In this document: one piece after another, positions 11,846 to 22,505 of the stretch
How the letters are laid out: the number at the start of each line of letters is the position of its first letter
Position numbering within the stretch: the first letter of the stretch is position 1
NCBI GenBank assembly: GCA_025345505.1
Contig: JANVCC010000073.1
Coordinates: 7,751,933-7,815,932 of the forward strand
Direction: 5' to 3'
Source: Todiramphus chloris collaris
Taxonomy: Eukaryota; Chordata; Aves; Coraciiformes; Alcedinidae
Length of the DNA stretch: 64,000 nt
Position numbers and translations under genes: made by a program
Notes under the pieces: generated by a model
Told to the model about the DNA's origin: nothing
What the model saw: only the letters and a program-made list of their open reading frames with translations
Databases searched by the model: none

Positions 11846-12080
11846 AGAATCCTAGAATGGTAGGGGTTGGAAGGGACCTCTGGAGATCATCAAATCCAAC
11901 CCCCTGCCAGAGCAGGAACACCTAGGGCAGGACACACAGGAACAGATCCAGACGGTTCTTGAAAGCCTCTAGTGAAGGAGACTCCACAACCTCTCTGGGC
12001 AGCCTGTTCCAGGGCTCTGTCACTCTCACAGTGAAGAAGTTTTTCCTTATGTTGAGGCAGAGCTTCCTGTGTTTATGCTG
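11846..12080 (-). mobile_element. CR1 LINE 3' fragment
   Basis: The plus strand shows the familiar antisense start of avian CR1: agaatggtaggggttggaag, then a GGGACCTCTGGAGATCATC-like stretch, CCAACCCCCTGCC, and further on GGGCAGCCTGTTCCAGGG and GTGAAGAAGTTTTTCCTTATG. The element itself therefore reads on the minus strand and is 5'-truncated, as most CR1 copies are. It lies inside the first coding intron of the CLOCK/NPAS2-like gene, in the gene's own orientation. This copy is the strongest single indicator that the DNA is avian. Confidence 0.93.
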
Positions 12081-12236
12081 TTTGTGTTGTGCTATACCCA
12101 GCCTGTAAACTGCATGGGGGTTTTGCCTCTGACATCAGTGGTCCCAAGTACTTTTCCAAGCATCGGAGAACACAGCATTTACAATTCTCCCCCACAGAGA
12201 GCTTCCACTCTCCATTCTCTCTGCATCCCTTCATAC

Positions 12237-12293
12237 CTCTTTGCCCTGTCCTTCTCATCTTCATCCATCAGTTCGTTTACACAAGGCAGGGCT
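12237..12293 (-). CDS. NPAS2-like: First coding exon of the CLOCK/NPAS2-like gene (start codon 12268-12266)
   Basis: After a pyrimidine-rich acceptor ending in CAG, 25 bases precede an ATG, which is followed by codons for MDEDEKDRAK and two bases of an arginine codon; the donor is gtatga. MDEDEKDRAKR is, as I recall it, the exact start of vertebrate NPAS2, which is why this ATG is chosen. The 24 bases upstream of it stay open in frame (ALPCVNEL), so translation could start in an earlier exon, as in CLOCK, whose N-terminus is longer. Because the exon begins at a splice acceptor, at least one further 5' exon must lie upstream. A CR1 copy sits about 160 bases downstream in the following intron. 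Confidence 0.9.
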
Positions 12294-15200
12294 CTGGAAG
12301 GAAAAGACAGAAGTACTTACTGAGACACATTGCCTGATGTTGTTGAGGATGTCAGAATTGCAGTTTACTGGTTTGTACTTTATGAACTCCTAGATGTTGT
12401 AATCGTCCCTTTCCCAAACTCCACACTTGTTATGTAGTTTCTTGCTTGTTCTGCCAGCTACTGATGGGGTGCCAGGCAGATGCAAGCAAGACAGATGCTG
12501 TCAGTCCATGTCGTGTGACCCAGGTCAGGTCTGCTGGGTTGCACCCCCCTCAGATACCTCCAAAGAGGAAATCTCACCCATTCCCAGCATTAGCACCAAT
12601 CTGACTCCGTCTTTAGAGAGCACTTCCACTGCCAAAACCCTCCTATCCCTCCTAGCACCCAAGGGGCATTTTTCAACGGGTATATCCAAATATTTTTACC
12701 TGCTTTGAGACTACTCCAAGCTCAAACAACTTGGTATCTATAAAAGTAACAGGAAATAAAATGACCCACAGCTGATAAGAAGTCAAAGATGTTTCTTACA
12801 GTAAAAGCTACAAAAATTTACTCTTCTTTTGCTGCTCCAGGGCAAGGATTTCCCTCCTTGCAGATAACTCGGGCAGAAGAAACCATATGATTTCTTTTGT
12901 CTCAAAATATAAATGCACTCCATGAGGAGGGAGTGGTTCTCACTGCCTGAGTCATAGAAAGCTATAAGCCAAATGAGAAGTTACCTGTTCTATTCCTCAG
13001 ATTCATCAGTCCAGACTGACGGAGTGGGATTAGCACTTTTTATCACCATGTAAATAGAGACGGAGAAAAATTAATCCTGAAAGGAAAAGCAAATTCAGTT
13101 AAAACACTGATAGAGGCAAGTCAGCCTATAGAACAGCGAATGCTTCAAGATGAAAAAGTCTACCACCGTAAATTAGAAATATGCTTGCGTGTAACTGGAG
13201 AAAGCTCAGCAAAGCCTCCAGGAACAGGAGCTGGACCATGTTCTGGGGCTTCTGGATTCGTGTGCATCACATGCTGCTGCAGAAAAAGCCTGGGAAGGCC
13301 AACTTGACCTCTCATGCCCAAAAAGCCACACGGCCCAGTGGAGTGGAGGAACAGCCCTATTAGCTTGGGGCCACTGAGGATCAGAGTCCTTACAAAGTGT
13401 GAGAGTTTATCTGTCATGTGTGCTATGAAAACCAGTGAGTATGAGATATACTTCATCTATCCAGTCATGCAATCGAAAACCTCCTTTGAGATGAACATGA
13501 TCAGCTAAAGTCAGCACAAGCCATACCTGTGCATGGATATAAGGCTTCCCATTAAGATTTGCTGCCGACGGGACACACGCACCTCCTTTTCATTTGCAGT
13601 TTAAACAGTTACTAATGAATACCCCAAATCCTGACTACATCCACACCACAGCACTCATCTCTTAGAAACCATCACTGTTGAAGCTTGTTTGGCTTCAGAT
13701 GAGTCTCATTCTCAGGAAGGGCACAGATGCAGCCAGACTGTCCATGACTGCTGGGTTTCCAAATTCCACAACCTTTTAATGCCTTTGATGTGATCTCCCC
13801 ACTTTGAGCCCGGGTTCATTGCTGTTTCTCCTGTTGCCATTTGTTCCAACATCAGCTCAAGACACTACAAAATCTTGCTTCTAGTACCAAGGATTACATA
13901 TTTGTAACCATGGTGAGAGAGCAAACATGTTCCCACATTTTTTAACATCTCTTGAAATACAAGAGTAACATATGAAACCCCTAACGTGTTTCAGTGGTAA
14001 GTGAATTGACAAAAAATGCAGCTGGGACAAAGTGATCATTTTCAGTTTGAAGCATGAACTTCCAAGGAAAATCTCACCCAACTCCTGATACCCTCGGTGA
14101 GGCAGCACCTGTGTAGCAAGTTTAAGCAGAGTGGATCTGCCGTGCTTCTATTCTCACAGTCATCACATGCTAGTCAAATTACAAGCTTTTATCCTAGTTC
14201 AAAAGGAGTGTGTGATCTTATTTGTAGTCCACTGAGCTATCATAGAACCGAGGTGCTTATCTTAATCGCTGCTGCTCATCAGTCAGTACTGTTTTATCAA
14301 AATCATACAGTTGTTTCTCCTCTAGAAGAATGACCCATACAGAATACAGAAGTTTTTCTAACTTGTAATCGTTTCAGAGATAGGTAGGCATGAAGAAAAT
14401 GACTTTTAAAGCAATAGGTTAAAAAATGCTTGTGGATATACAAATAGATCTATCACAATTTTTCAGGAAATCTTTTTTTCTGTACAAACTTAAGTATGTA
14501 AAAGTTCAGCCAAAGAAAAGGATTCTTCCCAAGCTTTGAGTGCAAAGGTTTACGAAGAAACTTTCACACTGCCTTGCCCATAGGTTAACGACTCAAGACT
14601 CCCAGGAAGCCTGACAGGTTTTCTGCCTTGTACACATGGTTCACCTCCCAGCCAACTTGAACAGCAGTAAGTTGAGGGAAGCTGTTTGGTTACTGAGAGA
14701 GATCACAGTCCAGTTAATGCTCACTGAGCCTAAACTGGGAAACAAAACAGATTCTCCAGTCTCCAGCAGCAGCTATCACATCCTGCTGCTGTATGGCTGA
14801 TGTGAGCTGCAAGGGGCAGAGGAAGGAGGCTTCTCATGTCAGTCCCAGTAGGACACCCCTAATGAAAGTGAGACATCTTCAGTCAACACCAGACTTTGAG
14901 GCCTTAACAGAATAAATGGCCATAAAAGAATTCACAGGCCCAAACACACAAAGAAGCTTTTTGCATGATGCAGCAGGATGGTGAGCTACAAAAAGTCTTA
15001 GTAGAAGACACCTAAGGACAAACTATTCTTAACCGGATTAAGCACTTCAGGACTACATTTAGCTAAGTGCTTTTTGTCTTGTTATGAGCCAGAGCTAAAT
15101 ATAGTAACCAGCATACTTAAGAATAGTTTCATAAGGGTTGTATACACTCCTCAGCAGGATAAGGCACTTAGCACTACTGACAGCAGTATGTCTGCATGTT

Positions 15201-16479
15201 AAGAGTATTTTAAATAGCTCCAGATAGAATCTCTTTGACCTTAACTGTATTAACCAGAGGGATCAAAATTTATTTATTGCCTCCTGAAAATCCCCTCTTG
15301 TAACACTTGGAGAGAAGGATTTCTGAACTCTACAGGCAGGTAAAGAGAAAGGACACTTGTCAGTGCTGCGGGCATCATCTTTCACCCCACCTACAACAGG
15401 TGAGGATCAGCTCAAAGAAATGCACCTTCATCATTGCTCAATGCCCTCTGTAAAGGAAAAAGATTTTTTTTCTCCCTTGTACAGGGAGCCTCAAAAAAAC
15501 CCTCATGGAATTTTAAAGACAAGTTATATTTTAGACTTTTCAACTATCACAGCATTTGAAGTTGTTCCAGGGTTACAAAAAGGGTAATGTAGTAGAAGAG
15601 CCTTAACAAGACAAATGGACTTCTCAGACACACAGCTAACAATTAAAGCACTATTCCATGATATCTGAAATATTCTGGCATATTTTTTACTCGAGAGAGT
15701 GTGAGAGGGATTTATTTATTTATAATTTCTTGTTTTGCAGAACTGTCTGACTTCAGGAGCTATCTAAAACTGCAAACTTTTGACTAAAGAAAATATATTG
15801 GCTTGCTTCATCAAAATATTAACATTACCTTAGGATAACTCTTGATGGAACATTGCATTTGTAAGAATTATCCCCTGAAACCAACAGCTCCTATGAACGT
15901 TTCAATTTGAGCTAAAAAGCTTTAATTTTAATTATTTGGTATGTCACTAATATCATGGAAAAGATCACTCTATGCATGTAATGCTGCACATTTCTTTGTG
16001 ATCAGCAATGATTAAAGCTTTCATTGGTCACCTAAACAGGGTCCCTGAGCCCAGGTAATTTTATTGCTTTTCCCAACTATACGAATGGGTCTAATTAAAA
16101 ATATTCTCTCTACCTAAAAACTTGTCTTTAAGTTTTTATAAAATTTTGCATTTGAGCAATGTACAGCAGTTAGGGAGTCTTCTGATCTCTACTGTTGGAA
16201 ATATTTTAATTACGGAAATGCGCTGTGCTGATAATTCCCTCAGATTTTACATGCAACAAATTCAGCAGAGAGTCCTCAATTACAAGATGCAGCACTTTGT
16301 GGAACAGTGCAGTCATAAAGAAGAGAGTTAATGCATTCTCCAGCAATACAATTTGTATGTCAATATGCCAATGCGTCATTCGTCTTGAGGCAACAGGAGG
16401 GCATGACGGCGGCTGACAGCTGAACAGCTGATTTAATTTTTAAAAGGCAGAATTTAACCTTTTCAGCAAAGTGCTCCCG

Positions 16480-16870
16480 ATTCAATTATCAGACGCTAAT
16501 GGAAATGACATTTGAAAAACCAAACGGTGCCACTGAATCTCGATGGCAGCTTAGCACAGAAGCGATCACCATCTCTGCTCACGCACGGGAGCACCGAAGC
16601 CCCTCTGCCTGTCCCGCGCTGCCCGGCGGCTTGCTCACAGACAGAGCACGCTGGACAGCCCTCTGCTGCAAAGACTTTGCTCTTATACTGAGCAGACTCG
16701 ATGAGAAACTTGCCCACCTTTGGGACAAATGTTTCTGGACAGTCTCTGTCCCAGTGCTAGAGCAGCAGCTGCTCCGCACGGCCGCAGCATCACTCTCTGC
16801 TGGGGTACCCCAGCCGGCGCTGCCGCGCCACGGCCACGTCACAGCTCAGCGTAAAAGCACAACGTGGAAA
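16480..16870. promoter_or_regulatory. Weak CpG-rich patch, possible internal promoter or enhancer
   Basis: This roughly 390-base stretch holds about two dozen CpG dinucleotides, in contrast to the CpG-poor surroundings. The densest part includes gccggcgctgccgcgccacg near 16812. An open frame of 127 codons on the plus strand (16499-16882) looks like a by-product of base composition and matches no family I know. The patch lies about 4 kb upstream of the first coding exon of the minus-strand gene. It could therefore be an alternative promoter, but that is inference. Confidence 0.35.
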
Positions 16871-17955
16871 TGCAAAGACTAAAACAGATGTGGCAAAGGA
16901 GTTGCATCACTGCATTGTTTGACCTGCTTGCTTGAGTTTTTAATTCTGTTTGCATTTTACCCTCTCCTTTCCTTGCCATGCCATGCCTTCTGTTGCTCCT
17001 TCACTTTCCTGCTCTTCTTTCACTTATCCCCCTTGCTTGACACCCACTAGTTTGCAATTCAGAGAATGGGATCTTTCTTGAACATGGTTTCCCTCCATCT
17101 TGTTTCTAATGTCATCTGCCTTCATCTTCCCATTGCTTTTTCTTCACTTGGCTCTTCTCAAAAGAGAAAAAAATACTACCATGATCTCAGCATTGACAAT
17201 TAGCCAACCATTTAACTGTGGGAACTCTTGTCTTGCCCAGGTCTGAGGCCTACACGACTAAAAGCCTTAGGGAACACGCTGGTAGGGATCAGATGGCTGT
17301 CTTCAACACGGTTGGCTCCCACAAAACCTTGGTCCAGGTCCAGGAGCACTGAGTCCTGTCCTGCCTTACAGCTCCGAACTACAGTTTCAGACCCTTTGGA
17401 GGAACCGGGATCCCCTTCGGTCCAGTGGTGGACTTGTGCAGCTCCATCCTTCAGAGAAACACTGCTCTACATCTCCACCATGGGACAGCGAGGGGCAGCG
17501 GGCCAGGCCAGCATGCTCACACACCCCTCACTCTTTGGGGGCGTGGAGGCAGCGTGACACGCTGTGACCGTACCTGTATTTTCACACAGCATCTTCCTTC
17601 ACTGGACCTTGGGTAACGGTGGTTCTTCTTTTGTTAAGCTGTCAGGAGCGGACTCTTTGTGCCACTATTGTAAGCATGGCATCTTGATGTGCTCTCTTAT
17701 CTACAGAATACCCTCCCCTGGTTTATTGAGCTCTAAATTTAGCTTGATACCTGTGGCAGATTTATGACTACATTCATTATAATGGTAACAGCTCCACACA
17801 GCAGCTAAGAGGTGCCCAAAGAAAATGGATTATACAAAACAATTACACCATAAAAAAGGCTGTATCAGAACACTGTGATTCCACACAGAAATGAAATGAA
17901 AGATACAGGGCGGAACAATGGTGGTGTGTTGGGTTTTTGTTTCTTGGGGGCTTTT

Positions 17956-17976
17956 TGTGTGTGTGTGTGTGTGTGT
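17956..17976. repeat. (TG)n microsatellite
   Basis: About ten uninterrupted TG units flanked by T-rich sequence. A simple dinucleotide repeat, likely polymorphic in length. Confidence 0.95.
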
Positions 17977-20900
17977 TTTTTAAACCAGGATATGCTGTTT
18001 CCTGACAAAAGAAAGGGGAAAAAGGATTAAAAACTAACAGATACTTGAAAAGAAAAGATGATTACTGGAATAATTTGTTCTCTAGGATTTTTGTCGAATC
18101 CCAGAGAAAATAGCTGGCAAAGTTTGTTCTGTTCCAGCAAATTACTGTACCTTGCAAGGCAATGATACAACACCGCAGAATATTACTTAAAATGTCTTCA
18201 GGGTTGCTGTAACAAGAAGGGCATGCATTTAATTAATTTTATCAATTTGTCTAATAGCCCCTTAACGCTCTCAAAACATGGCAAAAGGCAGAACTGCTGA
18301 TTCACAACCCTAAGTAGTCCAAAACTGTACTCTACTGGCACAAGCAGGGTAGGATAAAAATGCACATGCAGATATTACTTCCTCTTGTATTGGATCCCAG
18401 TCTTGGATGAATACCTGTGTTCATTTGTAGCTATTCAGTTACTACAGGAAATGTAAATGTGTGTTGTAGAATAAAATGACGCTATCTAACCTATAAACAG
18501 TTCTTTAGCACACCTGACTCAGCCAGACATACAGCCAAATAACCCTCAAATAGTAACAGAGTTTTCCCTAGTGTAGGATGGGAGCAAAAGCAGTTGTCCA
18601 CAGTTAATCCTTCAGCAGAAATTGAGATGAGTGTTTTCATGGGACTATTTCCAGGAAAGGCACACAGAGCTAAAGAAGAGGCAGCAATATTGAAATCTAA
18701 CCGTCAGAAGCCTTTTGAACAAAATGTTCCCCGAAATTTCCACCAAATACAAATGCTCTTAAAGCCTTGCTTCTGCTTATGGCTGCTCCTGATGGTGCAA
18801 ATGCATGTGTGTGTGGGTGAGTGCATAGACACAGATATAGACACACAGTTTACTTCAGAGTAATTTGCAAAAAAAAAAATACCAGGAGCAATTTCCACCA
18901 AGGAACACAGTGTTGACATTGAGGATGAATCCTGCTCTGCTTGCCTCCTGATGTTGAAAGTTAAGTAACTATTCCTCCTGGGTGCATGTGAAGGGAAGGT
19001 GAGCAGAGCTCCTCCTGTGTCTCAAGCCACTTTCTATCATATTCACAAAGGATGGGTGGTGGTGTGGGAAGGTTAACCCAATAAATTTCAGCTATGAAAA
19101 GAGGGTCTCAACAAGCTAAAAAACCCCCAAAGCTATTGATTGATTCCTCAGCTTCAACAAAATGGACAACACCTGATCATAAACCCACTGCTGAAATTCT
19201 GGCTAATTTCAGAGTTTCATTCAGAATAATTTTACCACTTTCAAAGCAAACCAGCCAGCAACAATTTTAGAAGAAATCACCACTCTCTGCTAACTTGACC
19301 GTGTTCGCTTCTGCACCCACTGCAGAACTGCCTCTGAAGTGGGTGCTGGGCACCCTGACGCCTTGTGCTCCCTTTTCAGGGATCACCAGTTGGAGCTTCT
19401 CCCTGGGAGGTGCTGTGCATTACTCCCACCACAAGGACACAGCTTGCATCAGCTGTATGCATGGCATTACGTGAGGTCTTTGGGTCCTTTTTCAGTTTCG
19501 GATGTTGTTTTGGCAGCTATGTAGATACTAGGACAAACACGTCAAAGCTGTCTTTTTGGATGTGTTACCCTGAAATCCCTCTTGTGATTCCTCTTCTATT
19601 TACTACGGGTGAAACACAGCCCAAGCAGACAGCTACATAAAGTCTCATTAAAGAAAGTTTCATAGAGTGTCATTAAACTACCTACTTTTATGCCTTATGC
19701 TCTCTCTATGTACAGAATAAATGTAATCATTGGACAATAAAGAAAATCAGCTACCTAATTAAACTAAATACCTCCTCCTCTAAGAGAACGCCCCCAGCAA
19801 CTACCAGTTCACTGAAAGAGGCAATAGTTCCATTCATGTCCTTAGCTGTTCTCTTCTTCTCCTCAAGCAATACATGTTTTTGCTTTGTTTCTTCTTTGCC
19901 TTTCTCAGTCTTTTATACAAAATACATTTCATGTGCTTGAGCACAGTACAGATGAGGAGATGAGCACTTGTGTTCTGTGTTTGCTTGTGCTGGAGGTTGA
20001 ACTCATAATGCAAAATAAATGTAAGGCCTGAGGGCTGCTTGCCTTGCACAGTTAAAAGCAGAAGCCTTCAGCTGGGTCGGGAGTGGGTCCTAGGAGGTTC
20101 CAGGACCACACTTTCAAAGTGTTCTGCTCTAGTGAGGAGAAAAATGCTGCAGATGACTTGGCTTCAAAGTCCACCTGCTTACAGGTTGCGGGACGAGGAG
20201 ATGGTGAGAGATATTTGTGGACTGGAGGATTTTCTTTCAAACTGGAACATCTTACTTCTACATACAGTACTGGCCACTGCCCTGTGAATGTGAGTCAGCT
20301 CACTTTAAAGCCTGATAACAACCACAGTTGATCTTAGAGTCAGGATGCACCTCTGAAAGTGATGTACATTTCTATCACCCATTAAAACAAGAAGAGTCGA
20401 CCAACTCCTAACTCCATTTAATGAAAGGAGCCTGATACTATCAGGAGCCCTCCACTATGTGACCAAATGTGTGGCATAGTTTATCCACACCTGCACAGTG
20501 GGTCTGCCCCTTACTGGCATGCACAAACTCTCTGTATGTGACACAAATTGGAGCTTCCTGGAAGCACAGAGCTTGCTACACCCATGCTGCCCTGTCCACA
20601 CTCAATGCTACGTCCCTGGATCCCCCCTCCAAAGGCAACTCAGCTGCTCCTCTGCTGCTGTTGGGAAACACACGTGAAGGCAGCTGGATGGGCTGGATGC
20701 TCTACAGGCAGTCTGTAGATAACTGGCTATCCTTGTTTCTGTCATTTATGCACTTCCTTAGACCTGCCTGATCCTCTGTATGGTCTGGGGAGCCCCTTAG
20801 CTGTGGATGCTGAAAAGCTGCTAGCAGAGGGATTGTCTCAGGTTCTCACAATATTCAGTGAGAATCCTGCCTTTCTCACCAGTGTTATGAAAAACAGTAG

Positions 20901-20982
20901 GATGGTTTTTGTAAGCTGGACCAACACCTGGTGTTTTGCTAAGTTCTGTTTATGGTACATTGGAAAAATATTTTGAAATGGG

Positions 20983-21160
20983 TGTTGTAGGACTTTAGAC
21001 AATCACCCTAGGAGAAGGGTGATCACTGACCCATTGCCCTATGGGGCTAGGATATATAAAACAGGGTTATAAATTAATAAAGTTGCTGCTTCTTCTTCCT
21101 CTCCTGGCTCTCTCTTTACTGATTTTGTGTTGCTGCATCTCTTCACTCCCAATATAAACA
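20983..21160 (+). mobile_element. Solo-LTR-like element (candidate)
   Basis: A compact 178-base segment begins TGTTGTAGG and ends TATAAACA, so it has the TG...CA ends of a retroviral LTR. Inside, in LTR order, are a TATA-box-like atatataaaac (about 21051), a polyadenylation signal AATAAA (about 21077) and a pyrimidine- and GT-rich tract. A perfect 8-base inverted repeat (atcaccct/agggtgat) lies near the left end. No target-site duplication is evident and no viral genes adjoin it. The ends are estimates. Confidence 0.4.
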
Positions 21161-22254
21161 GTGACACTTAGCTGGTAAAGTGGTCTTGGAAGTCTGGTTC
21201 TTGTTCAGCATCCTCTGATTTCTGCTGAACAGTGCCTACTTTTGTGATGTTCTGCAAGCAGCTTGCTGCCACCCTCTCCCTCCTCTAATGCTTTTACATC
21301 AGGAAGCCTCAGCACACTCCATAAACATGGTTATCCATCCTTGCTGTACAAGTGAGGAAATGGGCACACATTTCACTTCTGTCTCTTTTTATGAGTGTCC
21401 CAGTTCTGGGAAGCTGAAGTTGAAACAGTAAATGCAGTTACAGCCTCAATTTTAGTAATGCTGAAACACAGCATAGGCACCTACAAATAATGCACATTTT
21501 GGAAAAGCTTGACCTAGATCATTGACCCAAGGTCACAAAGCAGACTTAAGAAGTGAATCCAGATGTCCTGATGATTAGCTCTGTCTATTGGCATTCAGTC
21601 AAGTCTTCCCTCCTAAAATAAGCTTCCTGAAGCATCTAATACTATAGTCTTAGAACTCCCTTAAACACGCAGCACTGGCAAGAACTGATTTTCAAATGAA
21701 GAGGGGGGAGAGGCAGGAATCGGTTTGTTATTTTCTCCTCAAGTGATCACTGACTGACCAATGAAAGAGCAGCTCAGAGTCACTTGATCTCAAACTTCTT
21801 CCTATAAATAAAAAAAGGAAGATTCTTCTCCCTTTTCAAGCGACATGAAGAAAAAAACATTCTGCCTCAGTATTCCTAGACCTGAGTAATTTAATCTGCT
21901 CTCTGTTGCAATCTGTTTCCCATGTGTATCACCAGCCTGGAATTTCTGGAACTCAATACATAAGGAAGCTATTCAAAAAAAGGAAATAGCACAACAAAAA
22001 GATTAGAGATAGGTATGAACCAGATTGAAAGCCTCCCTGTACCAGAGAAGAATTCAGCTCCTGATCCAGAGTTCAACTTCTTAACTTCAGCCCAAACTTC
22101 AAACCCAAAACCTGCCAAAATGATGAATTTCCCAGAGCCAGACCCTCTCTCACCTCTGGTTCAGAGGCAGAAGAAGTGAGAAAACAGGTTGAGGAGACCT
22201 GCAGTGGAACTGCAGTGGAACAGCACTAGCTGTCTGAACTGTTAAACTGCCCTA

Positions 22255-22505
22255 TAGAATAGAATAGAATAGAATAGAATAGAACAGAACAGAACAATTC
22301 AGTTGGAAGGGACCTACAACAATCATCTCATTCACCTCCCTGGCCACTTCAGGGCTGTCCAAAGCATGTTCTTATGGGCATTGTCCAAATGCCACTTAAA
22401 CACTGACAGGCCTGAGACACTGACCACCTCTCTAGGAAGCCCGTTCTAGTGTTTTAACTACCCTTTTGGTAAAGAAACACTTCCTAATGTCCAGTCTACA
22501 TAAAA
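22255..22505 (-). mobile_element. CR1 LINE 3' fragment with a TAGAA-type tail
   Basis: On the plus strand a run of agaat/agaac pentamers (about 22255-22295) leads into cagttggaagggacctacaa and then CR1-like text including CCACTTCAGGGCTGTCC and GGAAGCCCGTTCTAGTG. The pentamer run is the expanded 3' tail of the element, so the element reads on the minus strand. It is more diverged than the copy at 11.8 kb. Confidence 0.88.

Larger units (their letters stand above)
3610..12293 (-). other. NPAS2-like: Gene span: CLOCK/NPAS2-family bHLH-PAS transcription factor, 5' coding part (eight exons, 3' end outside window)
   Basis: Eight exons on the minus strand join in one reading frame without a stop or frameshift and give 268 complete residues plus two bases of the next codon. 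Every internal boundary is GT-AG and the codon phases match across each intron. Domain order is the short acidic N-terminus (1-11), bHLH (about 12-62), linker, PAS-A (about 84-240), and the conserved lead into PAS-B. Family members pair with BMAL1-type partners in the nucleus, bind E-boxes and drive circadian transcription. The sequence mixes residues typical of NPAS2 (MDEDEKDRAKRAS start, GHLP, VPxPSCNGF) with residues typical of CLOCK (KMDKST, EITAQ, EIRQDW, SDLVDQ, FCCH, YEYVKF). It therefore fits a divergent third paralogue better than either known gene. Full-length members exceed 800 residues, so most of the protein lies beyond position 1 or is lost. Confidence 0.93.
12294..20982. other. 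Non-coding stretch, probably part of a long 5' intron of the minus-strand gene
   Basis: No recognisable coding exon on either strand. The coding start exon begins with a splice acceptor at 12293/12294, so an upstream non-coding exon is required and this stretch is probably intron. The notable contents are a 21-base TG microsatellite at 17956-17976 and the CpG-rich patch listed separately. Confidence 0.55.

Noticed and set aside
16499-16882. Plus-strand open frame of 127 codons in the CpG-rich patch
   Set aside because: No recognisable motif and no splice context; explained by low stop-codon frequency in GC-rich sequence.
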